Numbered from the stretch's first letter, positions 7,833 to 15,292 are shown. The stretch: 16,696 bases of DNA from Spirochaetales bacterium UBA4629 (GCA_002406055.1 DHMZ01000003.1:1-16696), one strand, 5' to 3'. A program made the numbers and translations. The notes: a model not told the origin generated them from the sequence alone.

Positions 7833-8782
7833 TACCATAGGCTCCTTTTAAAGAATTTTCTTGAAAAAGCATTTGCTAAAACCAACAACGTGAATCCTAC
7901 TACCGACTCGAATAGGCCCAATGCTGTAGCTGTAGAGAAGTCCATTTGTCCAAGACCTACACGATAAATATATGTTTGTAAGACATCGGCTTTTGAATAA
8001 ACAGCAGGATTATACATAACAAGAATCTGATCTGTTCCAGCTTGCAGGATGTTTCCTATTTTGAGCATCAACATAAGCACAATAATCGGACTTATGCCAG
8101 GAAGAGAAACATGCAACATTCGCTGAAAACGATTTGCTCCATCGATTTCGGCAGCCTCATAAAGGCATGAGTCAATGGCGGTCAAAGCACTTATATAAAC
8201 AACACAAGACCAACCTGTCTCCTTCCAACCTTCAGTAAAAACAAGTAGCGTACGGAATGTTTTTGGATTCGTAAGAAAATTTATAGTAGGTAGTCCAATT
8301 GATTTAAGAGTTGCGTTGACAACTCCTGTCGAGGATAGCAACGTAAAGAAGACTCCAGATATTACAACCCATGATAAAAAATGAGGCAAATAGATTATTG
8401 TCTGAACAGTTTTCTTAAATTTTTTATTTTTTACTTCATTCAAAAGCAATGCAATTATTATTGGCAGTGGAAAAAGAAAAAGAAGCTTATAAAGGCTGAT
8501 TGATAAAGTATTTCCAAGAAGAGTCCAAAATGTATCAGAACTAAATAGATTATTAAAATATTTAAAGCCAACCCAAGGACTTTTTAGAAGTGAATCAAAA
8601 AGATTCTTGCCCGCAAACATATTAAAATCTTTAAATGCCAATGATAGTCCAATATAAGGTATAAACTTGTATATAACCACATATAAAAGACCTGGGATGC
8701 TCATTGCATAGAGAACCCAATTTTGCTTGAAATATTTTGTAAATGGCTCCTTCTTTTTTATGCTTTTCTCAATCTTCTTCAT
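7832..8782 (-). CDS. ABC sugar transporter permease, CUT1 family (LplB/YteP-like)
   Basis: Permease of 316 aa and first gene of the operon. After a basic N-terminus (MKKIEKSIKKKEPF) comes NWVLYAMSIPGLLYVVIYKFIPY, the hallmark opening of the LplB/YteP group, followed by AFKDFNMFAG. The EAA loop is YEAAEIDGANRFQRMLHVSLP. About six membrane segments are apparent. These permeases pair with LplC-type partners to import oligosaccharides, using a multitask ATPase such as MsmX. The region before the ATG has no clear Shine-Dalgarno, only TAAAG close to the start; see the promoter entry for a possible leaderless start. Confidence 0.9.
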   Translation of the reverse strand: MKKIEKSIKKKEPFTKYFKQNWVLYAMSIPGLLYVVIYKFIPYIGLSLAFKDFNMFAGKNLFDSLLKSPWVGFKYFNNLFSSDTFWTLLGNTLSISLYKLLFLFPLPIIIALLLNEVKNKKFKKTVQTIIYLPHFLSWVVISGVFFTLLSSTGVVNATLKSIGLPTINFLTNPKTFRTLLVFTEGWKETGWSCVVYISALTAIDSCLYEAAEIDGANRFQRMLHVSLPGISPIIVLMLMLKIGNILQAGTDQILVMYNPAVYSKADVLQTYIYRVGLGQMDFSTATALGLFESVVGFTLLVLANAFSRKFFKRSLW

Positions 8783-8788
8783 AACTTT

Positions 8789-8817
8789 ACACTAGTCTGC
8801 GAATGTATCGCCGTCAA
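8789..8817 (-). promoter_or_regulatory. Candidate promoter of the sugar operon
   Basis: On the minus strand TTGACG (8817-8812), a 17-nt spacer and TAGTGT (8794-8789) fit a -35/-10 pair. The -10 matches only 3 of 6 positions but keeps the key TAnnnT. Transcription would start at about 8782, the A of the operon's first ATG, giving a leaderless or nearly leaderless messenger. Confidence 0.4.
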
Positions 8818-8837
8818 CAAATATTTTGACATTTAGA

Positions 8838-8950
8838 ACAAGTTTTTTGTTTTATTATAGGTTTTAAACAAGTTTTTATTATAAAAAACCATATTTTTGA
8901 GCATAAATAACAAGTATTTTTTGTTTTAAATAATAAAATTCTGTTTTAAA
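8838..8950. promoter_or_regulatory. AT-rich divergent control region with repeated motifs
   Basis: Between the divergent sugar operon and its regulator, GTTTTAAA occurs three times (8861-8868, 8923-8930, 8943-8950) and ACAAGTTTTT twice, 30 bp apart (8838-8847, 8868-8877), with a third near copy ACAAGTATTTTT at 8910. GTTTTAAA copies are 62 and 20 bp apart, close to whole helical turns. This suggests operator sites for the adjacent ArsR-type protein. The extreme AT content makes chance repeats possible. Confidence 0.45.
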
Positions 8951-8975
8951 ATGTAGTAAAGGATAAAGAATATAT

Positions 8976-9911
8976 ATGGCAAAAGAACTTGAACTTACAA
9001 TTAACATGAAAGAAAATCTTTGCAATACAGCAAGGGCCTTATCCCATCCGATAAGAATAGAGATAATAGACCTATTGAACAAATCTATTCTGAATATAAA
9101 AGACATAGCATCAGAATTGAAAATACCAGCATCAACTGCTGCTACTCACATCAAAATTTTAGAAGAAGCTAATTTGATAAATATAGAGACACAACCAGGA
9201 AGCCATGGAATTCAAAAAGTCTGTAGTAGAAAAAAGGACATAGTCTCTTTCAATCTAGTTTCGCAATCAACGGGGGCCTCTGATTATGCCATATCATATG
9301 AAATGCCTATAGGAGCTTTCACTGATGGACATATTGTCGCAACATGTGGCATGTGCACAAAAGATAGAATACTCTCTTGCGAAGATAAACCGTCAGAATT
9401 CTTCTCCGCAAATAGAGAAAAAGCTGAGCTTTTGTGGTCTTCTGGCGGATACATAGAATACCGTTTTCCTATAAAAGAGGCATTTTTAGGTATTGAGCCA
9501 AAACAGTTGGTATTCTCATTCGAAGCATGCTCTGAAGCGCCTAACTATGCCGAGGATTGGCCGTCTGACATTACGGTATCTATAGCAGGTATTGATTGCT
9601 GCACTTGGCGATGTCCTGGTGACTTTGGAGCAAGACGAGGCCTTTTGTCACCTCAATGGTGGAGTAACTCAATGGCAACTCAATATGGTATATTAAATCG
9701 CATAGAAATAAACAATGAGGGTTCATTTCTCAACAACATAAAAACAAGTGATGTAAGAATACAAGATTTGGGTATAGCAAATTTACAAAATGTACCAATT
9801 CGAATAGGAAACAAAGAAGATGCTGAATATATAGGCGGATTTAATCTTTTCGGAAAGAGCTTCGGTGATTATCCACAGGATTTAATACTTACCATAATAT
9901 ACCCAGCATAA
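8976..9911 (+). CDS. ArsR-type transcriptional regulator with large C-terminal ligand-binding-like domain
   Basis: A 311-aa protein. Residues about 12-80 form an ArsR winged helix: LSHPIRIEIIDLL, then IKDIASELKIPASTAATHIKILEEANLI as the HTH, and a wing near 72-85. The roughly 220-aa C-terminal part is much larger than in metal-sensing ArsR proteins. It contains CSEAPNYAEDWPSDITVSIAG and RCPGDFGARRGLLSPQWWS, matching a group of ArsR-like regulators encoded beside sugar ABC operons, which probably bind a glycan product in a jelly-roll-like domain. Seven cysteines in this part (C124, C127, C135, C185, C208, C209, C213) are notable, but no metal site can be claimed. It is divergent from the LplB/LplC operon, the classical place for its controller. 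AAAGGA lies 12 nt before the ATG, a long spacing. Confidence 0.85.
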   Translation: MAKELELTINMKENLCNTARALSHPIRIEIIDLLNKSILNIKDIASELKIPASTAATHIKILEEANLINIETQPGSHGIQKVCSRKKDIVSFNLVSQSTGASDYAISYEMPIGAFTDGHIVATCGMCTKDRILSCEDKPSEFFSANREKAELLWSSGGYIEYRFPIKEAFLGIEPKQLVFSFEACSEAPNYAEDWPSDITVSIAGIDCCTWRCPGDFGARRGLLSPQWWSNSMATQYGILNRIEINNEGSFLNNIKTSDVRIQDLGIANLQNVPIRIGNKEDAEYIGGFNLFGKSFGDYPQDLILTIIYPA

Positions 9912-9945
9912 TTTTCTACTCTTATTGTGTTTTCCAAATTACTTT

Positions 9946-9999
9946 AATTAGGTATTTTAACGCTTTCTCCAAAAAGAAAGCTTATAGGGATACCTAATT
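9946..9999. repeat. Nested inverted repeat in the 290-bp gap before the second ATPase
   Basis: An outer perfect 10-bp pair, AATTAGGTAT (9946-9955) and ATACCTAATT (9990-9999), encloses an inner perfect 7-bp pair, GCTTTCT (9962-9968) and AGAAAGC (9975-9981), with a 6-nt loop. It could be a structured RNA end for the regulator gene, a protein-binding cruciform, or a miniature mobile element relic. No U tract supports simple termination. Apart from this structure and AT-rich -10-like boxes near 10172 and 10185, the 9912-10201 gap shows no gene I can support. Confidence 0.7.
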
Positions 10000-10201
10000 T
10001 TGTCCTCAAAAAGATGTCCAATAAGGTTGAGAAAGAAGAAGTAAAGAAAGAACTATCATCTTTTGTATACTTATATTGATAGGTACATCTACTTCTATTG
10101 ACAAGTACAATCTAACTTATCAAAAAATGCGGAAATGTGACTTTTTCCACTTATAAAAAATACGAAAATGTTATAAAATGCTATTATAAAAATAACGGAA
10201 A

Positions 10202-11542
10202 ATGAGGTTTATGATTTTTAAGCGGAAAATTTACGACAAATTGTGTGAGTGGAAAAAGACATCTGATGGAAATTCTGCCGTTCTAATTGAAGGCGCAAGG
10301 AGAATAGGAAAATCCACAATAGCCGAAGAATTTGCAAAAAATGAATACGAATCATATATACTGATAGATTTTACAAATGCACCTAAAACAGTAATCAATC
10401 TTTTTGATGATATTTCTGATATAAACTACATATTTCTTCAACTGCAACTAATATATAAAAAAGATCTTCATGAAAGAAAAAGCCTCATAATTTTTGATGA
10501 AGTTCAGTTCTGTCCAAAGGCGAGACAAGCAATTAAACACCTCGTCAAGGATCATAGATATGACTATCTTGAAACAGGGTCACTTATTTCAATTAAAAAG
10601 AATGTAAAAAACATACTTATACCAAGTGAAGAAAAGACAATTGAAATGTTCCCTATGGATTATGAAGAATTTAGATGGGCCCTCAAAGATTATACAACAA
10701 TACCTTTATTAAAGAAGTGCTTTGAAAACAGGACATCTTTGGGAGATGAAATGAATAGAAGGCTAATTAAAGATTTCAGGCTTTATATGTTGGTAGGTGG
10801 CATGCCAAAAGCTGTTAGTACATACATAGAAACAAATAATATGAGATTAGTAGATGAAGAAAAAAGAGCCATACTTAAGCTATATGAGGAGGATTTCAAA
10901 AAAATTGATCCATCGGGTAAAGCTTCAATGCTTTTTAAAGCAATTCCGGCTCAGCTAGAAAAAAATGCCTCAAGATATAGCGTATCTAGCGTCTTGAAAA
11001 ACCAAAGAAATGCATCTGTGTTAGAATTAATTTCTGAAATGGAAAGTTCTAAAACAGTACTCGTTTCATATAAATCAAACGACCCAGATATAGGATTCTC
11101 TAGAACAAAGGACCTTGAAAACTTCAAACTTTTCCTTTGTGATATTGGCTTATTTACAACACTTATATTTGAAGATAAAGATTTCACCGAAAATATAATT
11201 TATGAAAAATTATTGAATGATAAGCTTTCGGTAAATCTTGGATATTTATATGAGAATGTTGTTGCTCAAATTCTTAAGGCTAACGGCAACAATTTGTTTT
11301 ACTATACCTTTTTAAATGAAAAGACAAAACATAACTATGAAATAGGTTTTCTTCTTTCAAGAAAAAATAAAATATGTCCTATAGAAGTAAAATCTTCTGG
11401 TTATAAAACACATGCGTCATTGGATGCATTTTCTAAAAAGTATTCATCGAGAATTCTTTCTAAATATGTTTTAAGTACAAAAGATTTGAGAAAAGATGAG
11501 GATGTCACAATTCTGCCAATATATATGACGATGTTTATTTGA
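10202..11542 (+). CDS. AAA_14/DUF4143 ATPase with altered nuclease-like motif
   Basis: A 446-aa protein. The P-loop GARRIGKST is at 31-39, Walker B SLIIFDEVQ has D99/E100, and LETGSLISI at 123-131 is the sensor region. The middle holds LYMLVGGMPKAV, typical of DUF4143 ATPases. The C-terminus has YEIGFLLSR (379-387) and PIEVKSSGYKTHASLDAF (393 onward), a PD-(D/E)xK-like pair in which relatives I recall read EIDFLL. Here G382 (GGT, 11345-11347) replaces the expected Asp, while E395 and K397 remain. Relatives usually begin MIFKRKIYDKL, so the ATG at 10211 (443 aa, GAGG 3 nt upstream) is an equal candidate. A -10-like TATAAA at 10185-10190 would start transcription close to the ATG. Function is not established. 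The gene stands alone. Confidence 0.85.
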   Translation: MRFMIFKRKIYDKLCEWKKTSDGNSAVLIEGARRIGKSTIAEEFAKNEYESYILIDFTNAPKTVINLFDDISDINYIFLQLQLIYKKDLHERKSLIIFDEVQFCPKARQAIKHLVKDHRYDYLETGSLISIKKNVKNILIPSEEKTIEMFPMDYEEFRWALKDYTTIPLLKKCFENRTSLGDEMNRRLIKDFRLYMLVGGMPKAVSTYIETNNMRLVDEEKRAILKLYEEDFKKIDPSGKASMLFKAIPAQLEKNASRYSVSSVLKNQRNASVLELISEMESSKTVLVSYKSNDPDIGFSRTKDLENFKLFLCDIGLFTTLIFEDKDFTENIIYEKLLNDKLSVNLGYLYENVVAQILKANGNNLFYYTFLNEKTKHNYEIGFLLSRKNKICPIEVKSSGYKTHASLDAFSKKYSSRILSKYVLSTKDLRKDEDVTILPIYMTMFI

Positions 11543-11610
11543 ATATCCAACCCCATATGTAAAATATTTGTTTTTTGCTGTTATTCCTTTTCCTATCTTA
11601 ATTCTTTTTT

Positions 11611-11624
11611 TATAATACAGAGTG
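11611..11624 (+). promoter_or_regulatory. -10 element giving a leaderless start
   Basis: A perfect TATAAT (11611-11616) ends 7 nt before the GTG at 11624; a weak -35 (TTTTCC, 11588-11593) is 17 nt upstream of it. Transcription should begin at about 11623, essentially on the start codon. No Shine-Dalgarno is present. Confidence 0.55.
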
Positions 11625-12667
11625 TGAAGAAACTCATACTTTTTGTGATATTAGTAACTTTTTTTTCTACACTCTGTGCATCGCCTTTTCCGTCTTATGA
11701 TTTCACATTCTACGGAACAAGTGATGAAACTCTCAGTTCCTTCACAAAAGAAAATGTAGGTATAGACATTACTGGTTATGGTTTTATAGGAACAACATCT
11801 GAGATGGGAATATATCTTAGGTTTGGAATACAAACACCTGTTTTGACATTAATTAAAATCAAAGATGATATGTTCAGCAAGAAAGATGATAAAACAGAAG
11901 AAAGTGTTATAAAGAAGGATACTAAAGATACTACTAATTCCACCACTTCCGTAACTCCAACTGTAGAGCAAAAGGAAGAAAACATTTCAACAAGCAATAA
12001 AAGAGCTATTGATCCTTCTACTCTCTCTATTAGAAAAAAAACAGAAAGCTCTATTGATAGTAGTGTTGCTTCTCCAGATTCATCTCTTACTGATGAATCT
12101 TCTACTGTAGAGCCAATTGATTCCATTGGCACTGTTTCCTCTGATGTCACAACAATTGAGACAAAAAAACAAGATGATATTACCAAAACAGAATGGAAGC
12201 TTCTTTTTACAATAGGCCCCGCCTACCGTAAAATGATGGGCCCTAATGCTATGGTTTATTTGGGATTAGGAGCATCTATACAAACACAATATTTAAAGGA
12301 GTTCTCTCCTAACAATGGCAACTACTACTCAACTACATTTGCCATTTTAGGAACAGATTTGGATACAGGCTTTAGAGTTAGCTTACTAAATAGCAGGACT
12401 ACAGTTAGAATTGGAGCTCACTTCATCTCTGAAGTATTAGGAGTTAGAAAAACAAGTCTATTTTCAAGCAACAAAACTGAAATAGATACAAACTATGATC
12501 TTTATGGTTATATTGCTGGAAAAAAGGGCTTAATTGGCTCTCTTTATGCCCGTGGCTACATTCGCCTTGCTACAACCATAAGCGAAAAGACTCGAGATAT
12601 TTACAATTATTCCAATAAAACAAGTACTATCGGTAATGGAGTAATCGAGCATATAATATCGAAATGA
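11624..12667 (+). CDS. Putative outer-membrane beta-barrel protein with Ser/Thr-rich insert
   Basis: A 347-aa secreted protein not assigned to a named family. The signal peptide is KKLILFVILVTFFSTLCAS, with probable cleavage near residue 20. Alternating hydrophobic strands (YDFTFYG, GIDITGYGFIG, GIYLRFGIQTP) precede residues 80-190, a low-complexity stretch rich in Ser, Thr, Asp, Glu and Lys. After it come further strands (KLLFTIGPAY, MVYLGLGASIQTQY, TVRIGAHFI, YDLYGYIAG, LYARGYIRLA), as in small outer-membrane barrels. The insert is most likely an exposed or periplasmic loop. The GTG start is fixed by the signal peptide, with no better codon nearby. The stop overlaps the exporter start (ATGA), so the two are probably one transcription unit. 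The C-terminus (IEHIISK) lacks the usual terminal aromatic residue. Confidence 0.7.
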   Translation: MKKLILFVILVTFFSTLCASPFPSYDFTFYGTSDETLSSFTKENVGIDITGYGFIGTTSEMGIYLRFGIQTPVLTLIKIKDDMFSKKDDKTEESVIKKDTKDTTNSTTSVTPTVEQKEENISTSNKRAIDPSTLSIRKKTESSIDSSVASPDSSLTDESSTVEPIDSIGTVSSDVTTIETKKQDDITKTEWKLLFTIGPAYRKMMGPNAMVYLGLGASIQTQYLKEFSPNNGNYYSTTFAILGTDLDTGFRVSLLNSRTTVRIGAHFISEVLGVRKTSLFSSNKTEIDTNYDLYGYIAGKKGLIGSLYARGYIRLATTISEKTRDIYNYSNKTSTIGNGVIEHIISK

Positions 12668-13254
12668 TATTTGAATTATTTGTCTATCTATTAACAATGT
12701 CAGGCACTCCTGGCCCCAATACAATTCTTAGTCTCTCAAATGCCTCTGAAAAGGGATTAAAAAAGGGACTTCATTTGAATTATGGAATGTTTTTTGGTGT
12801 ATTATTTGTAACAACACTTACATACACACTTATTTCTTTTCTTTCCTCTTACATTCCTAAGCTATCATTTTTTTTGCAAATATTAAGTATCATCTACATT
12901 CTCTATCTCTCATTCAAAATGTATAAAAAGAATATCACTCCCTCTTCAAAAGAGAGTGGTACATTTAAAGATGGTTTTTTTATGCAACTTGTCAATGTAA
13001 AAGTCTTAATGCTTGTTGTTTCGACAATTTCTACATTCATACTACCAAAGGGTTACAACTATATAGAAGGATATGTCATATCACTAAGTATTCCTATTAT
13101 GTGTTTTTCAACAGGTGTAGTTTGGGCAGTAGCTGGGGCAATATTAAAAGACTTATATAATAAATATAAGAAACAAGCAAATATCATTTTTGCTCTTTCC
13201 TTATTACTTATAGCAATTAAAAATACTATTACACTAATAAAAAGTATAGCATAA
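12664..13254 (+). CDS. LysE/RhtB-family exporter
   Basis: Inner-membrane protein of 196 aa, the usual size for LysE/RhtB translocators, which export amino acids or related metabolites. The diagnostic motif SGTPGPNTILSLSNASEKGLKKGLHL is near the N-terminus (residues 13-38; the G-P-N-T core is conserved). About six hydrophobic segments follow, including FFGVLFVTTLTYTLISFL, FFLQILSIIYILYLSF and IIFALSLLLIAIKNTI. The NVKVLMLVVSTISTF segment resembles the family's NPK region (here NVK). Its ATG overlaps the stop of the barrel protein gene by 4 nt, and no separate promoter is evident. The substrate cannot be deduced. Confidence 0.85.
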   Translation: MIFELFVYLLTMSGTPGPNTILSLSNASEKGLKKGLHLNYGMFFGVLFVTTLTYTLISFLSSYIPKLSFFLQILSIIYILYLSFKMYKKNITPSSKESGTFKDGFFMQLVNVKVLMLVVSTISTFILPKGYNYIEGYVISLSIPIMCFSTGVVWAVAGAILKDLYNKYKKQANIIFALSLLLIAIKNTITLIKSIA

Positions 13255-13267
13255 AGATATACAAGTG

Positions 13268-13297
13268 TTTACTTTTGTTCATTTGTATATATACAAT
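13268..13297 (+). promoter_or_regulatory. Promoter overlapping a perfect 14-bp palindrome
   Basis: TTTACT (13268-13273, 4 of 6) and TACAAT (13292-13297, 5 of 6) are 18 nt apart and would give the symporter messenger a leader of about 107 nt. TTGTATATATACAA (13283-13296) is a perfect palindrome covering the end of the spacer and the -10, a good place for a repressor. Alternating AT sequence alone could also produce it. Confidence 0.5.
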
Positions 13298-13411
13298 ACT
13301 AAATCTAAGTAAAATCTTTTCTGCATTTTTCCTTTTTTCTTTACGTGGATATTTAAAATAAATAAAAATTTTATCAAATATTTAGACACCTGAAAAAAAG
13401 GAGAAAGACAA

Positions 13412-14839
13412 ATGGTCGTAAACGTTCAGGCCCTCATTATTGTAGTAGCATACCTTGTTGGAATGCTAGTAATTGGCTACATTATTGGTAAGCTAAAGAT
13501 TAAAGATGCTGATGATTATATGTTAGCAGGAAGAAGAATGGGACTTTTTATGGTTGCATTCTCTCTATCTGCAAATAACATTGGTGGTGGAAGTACAACA
13601 GGTCTTGCGGGAAAGGCATATACAACTTGGGGTATGAGTGCTATATGGTATGTTCTCACAGCATCAATCGCGATGATTCCTCTTGCATATTTTGCACCTA
13701 AAATCAGAAAGACAATGGCCGTAACAATTCCAGAAGTTGTTGGAAGAAGATTTGGAAAGTTTAGTTCTGGTTTTACAGCTGTATTAAACATTATTGCTCT
13801 CTTCTGTTTAACATCTTCACAGGTTGCTGCATCAGGAAGTGTTGTTAGTGTTCTTACAGGTATTGATACAAGACTATGTATGATTATTGCTGGTGTTGTA
13901 ATTATTCTTTACACAACATTTGGTGGTATGATTGCAGACCAGGTTTCTGACCTTGTTCAGTTTATTATCATTCTAGTTGGATTAGCTATTGCAACACCTT
14001 TTGTTATTAAAGGTTGTGGTGGTTGGAATGCAATTGCAGCTAAACTTCCTGCAGGACAGACTGACTTCACTAAAATTGGTTGGGTTGTAATTATTGGTTA
14101 TATCTTCAACTATTTCTGTACATTCCTCTCAGGTCCAGAGATGATTAGCCGCTTTGAGTCAGCTAAAGACGAAAAGACAGCAACAAGAGCTAGCTTCTTA
14201 TCAGCTATTTTAATGGCAGCAATGGCTGTATTCCCTACTCTTCTTGGCTTAGCAGCTCTTTCTGTTAAGGATGCTCTTGGTTCTCCTGCATCAGGATCAG
14301 CTATGATGGCTGTAACAGAAGCATTTGCTCCTACATTTATTACTGGTTTAGTATCTGCTGCAATTATTTCTGCTACAATGAGTAGTGCAGACTCTAACCT
14401 CTTATGTATGTCTACAATGATTATTAATGACCTTTATAAGCCATATGCAAATAAAGAGTTAACTGGCATGAAAGAAGTAAGAGTCACAAGATTGTGTAAT
14501 GTTATCTGTTGTGCAATTGCTATGTTAATTTCTCTACTTGGAATTAATATCGTTACAATGAACACATTCGCATTTGCTATTCGCTGTGCTGGACCATTTG
14601 CCGCTTATGGACTAGGTCTTGTTGTTCCAAAAGCAACAAAGCATTCTGGTCAGATTTCTATTATTACTGGAACAATTGGCGTTATCGTTTGGCAGATTCT
14701 ATCTGGTGGAGATTTCTACCTTGGAATCCTTCCTGTAGTATTTGGTTGTGTTGTTGGAACTCTTACATTCTTTATCATTAACTGGATTGAATGGAATAAG
14801 GGTGTAGACGCTGCACCAAGTGCTTACGAAGAAGCATAA
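13412..14839 (+). CDS. Sodium:solute symporter family (SSS) transporter
   Basis: Inner-membrane secondary transporter of 475 aa, close to the family norm, with about 12-13 hydrophobic segments. Family features: DADDYMLAGRRMG after the first segment, the broken-helix segment SANNIGGGSTTGLAGKAY, VTIPEVVGRRFG, and AAIISATMSSADSNLL, the helix whose paired Ser/Thr residues form the Na2 sodium site in PutP and vSGLT. Here the pair is Ser-Ser. The substrate is unknown; organic acids, amino acids, nucleosides and sugars are all used by relatives. A strong Shine-Dalgarno (AAGGAG, 8 nt from the ATG) and a good terminator indicate a well-expressed single-gene unit. Confidence 0.92.
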   Translation: MVVNVQALIIVVAYLVGMLVIGYIIGKLKIKDADDYMLAGRRMGLFMVAFSLSANNIGGGSTTGLAGKAYTTWGMSAIWYVLTASIAMIPLAYFAPKIRKTMAVTIPEVVGRRFGKFSSGFTAVLNIIALFCLTSSQVAASGSVVSVLTGIDTRLCMIIAGVVIILYTTFGGMIADQVSDLVQFIIILVGLAIATPFVIKGCGGWNAIAAKLPAGQTDFTKIGWVVIIGYIFNYFCTFLSGPEMISRFESAKDEKTATRASFLSAILMAAMAVFPTLLGLAALSVKDALGSPASGSAMMAVTEAFAPTFITGLVSAAIISATMSSADSNLLCMSTMIINDLYKPYANKELTGMKEVRVTRLCNVICCAIAMLISLLGINIVTMNTFAFAIRCAGPFAAYGLGLVVPKATKHSGQISIITGTIGVIVWQILSGGDFYLGILPVVFGCVVGTLTFFIINWIEWNKGVDAAPSAYEEA

Positions 14840-14845
14840 TTAATT

Positions 14846-14878
14846 AGGGGCTACCTTCATTGGTAGCCTCTTTACTTT
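14846..14878 (+). terminator. Rho-independent terminator of the symporter gene
   Basis: AGGGGCTACC (14846-14855) pairs with GGTAGCCTCT (14862-14871), ten pairs with one G-U and a 6-nt loop, followed by TTACTTT. It lies just after the symporter stop. The other strand also forms the stem and overlaps the end of the decayed deaminase gene. Confidence 0.8.
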
Positions 14879-14879
14879 C

Positions 14880-15292
14880 TCTATACCGTTCTTTTCCCCA
14901 CCATAGTGGCATTAACTCTTTGAAAATAATTGTTTCTCTTTTCTAATAATTAACCATAATTTCCAAATTTTCGTTCTCTTCGTTCACCTCATAGAAGATC
15001 TCCTCAGCCACCACATGGCATTCCTGACTCTCCTCTACTTGGAAAATTTTCTCTAAACGCAATTAAACGTTTGACCCTAATTTGTCCACTTTGCATGAAC
15101 ATATTTAGAGCCGCAACACGCTCTGCACACAAAGACATTACGCCACAACATGGCTCAATACAGAAGCCAGTAAATATTTTCCCATTCGCACTTTCAATTA
15201 CACACAACATGATAAGCATAAATAAATGGAGAAACATCCTCTGGATGGTATTCACGCTTTGCACTTTTGTATAATTCTTCTCATATATCCAT
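14880..15292 (-). pseudogene. cdd: Cytidine deaminase pseudogene, multiply broken
   Basis: On the minus strand, AGGAGA (15299-15304) lies 6 nt before an ATG at 15292 that opens MDI-stop-EELYKSAKREYHPEDVSPFIYAYHVVC, a cytidine deaminase N-terminus. After a frame change comes SANGKIFTGFCIEPC, then LCAERVAALNMF (the zinc-site C/HAE motif with Cys) and GMPCGG-stop, where the PCxxC zinc motif breaks at its second cysteine. A third frame gives FYEVNEENENLEIMVNY-stop-KRETII, then KELMPLWWGKERY, the enzyme's C-terminal end. Lesions: three or more stop codons (codon 4, the PCGGC site, after VNY) and two frame shifts. The homology covers nearly the whole enzyme, so decay is recent enough to be readable but complete in function. 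The ancestral enzyme salvaged cytidine to uridine in the cytoplasm. Confidence 0.85.

Noticed and set aside
10014..10079. Small plus-strand frame of 21 aa (MSNKVEKEEVKKEL...)
   Set aside because: No Shine-Dalgarno or promoter is visible, and Lys/Glu-rich composition is expected by chance in AG-rich DNA.
9944..10108. A roughly 52-codon open frame on the minus strand in the gap before the second ATPase
   Set aside because: No start codon with a ribosome-binding site and no recognisable motif; it overlaps the nested inverted repeat.
15004..15264. Open 86-codon frame on the minus strand as an intact small gene
   Set aside because: It is only the middle part of the cytidine deaminase relic; the homologous N- and C-terminal parts lie in other frames.
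14880..15292. TGA read as tryptophan (alternative genetic code) explaining the first stop in the deaminase
   Set aside because: Only the first TGA sits at an expected Trp; another falls at a Cys, TAG also occurs, and frames shift. Intact genes nearby use TGG normally.
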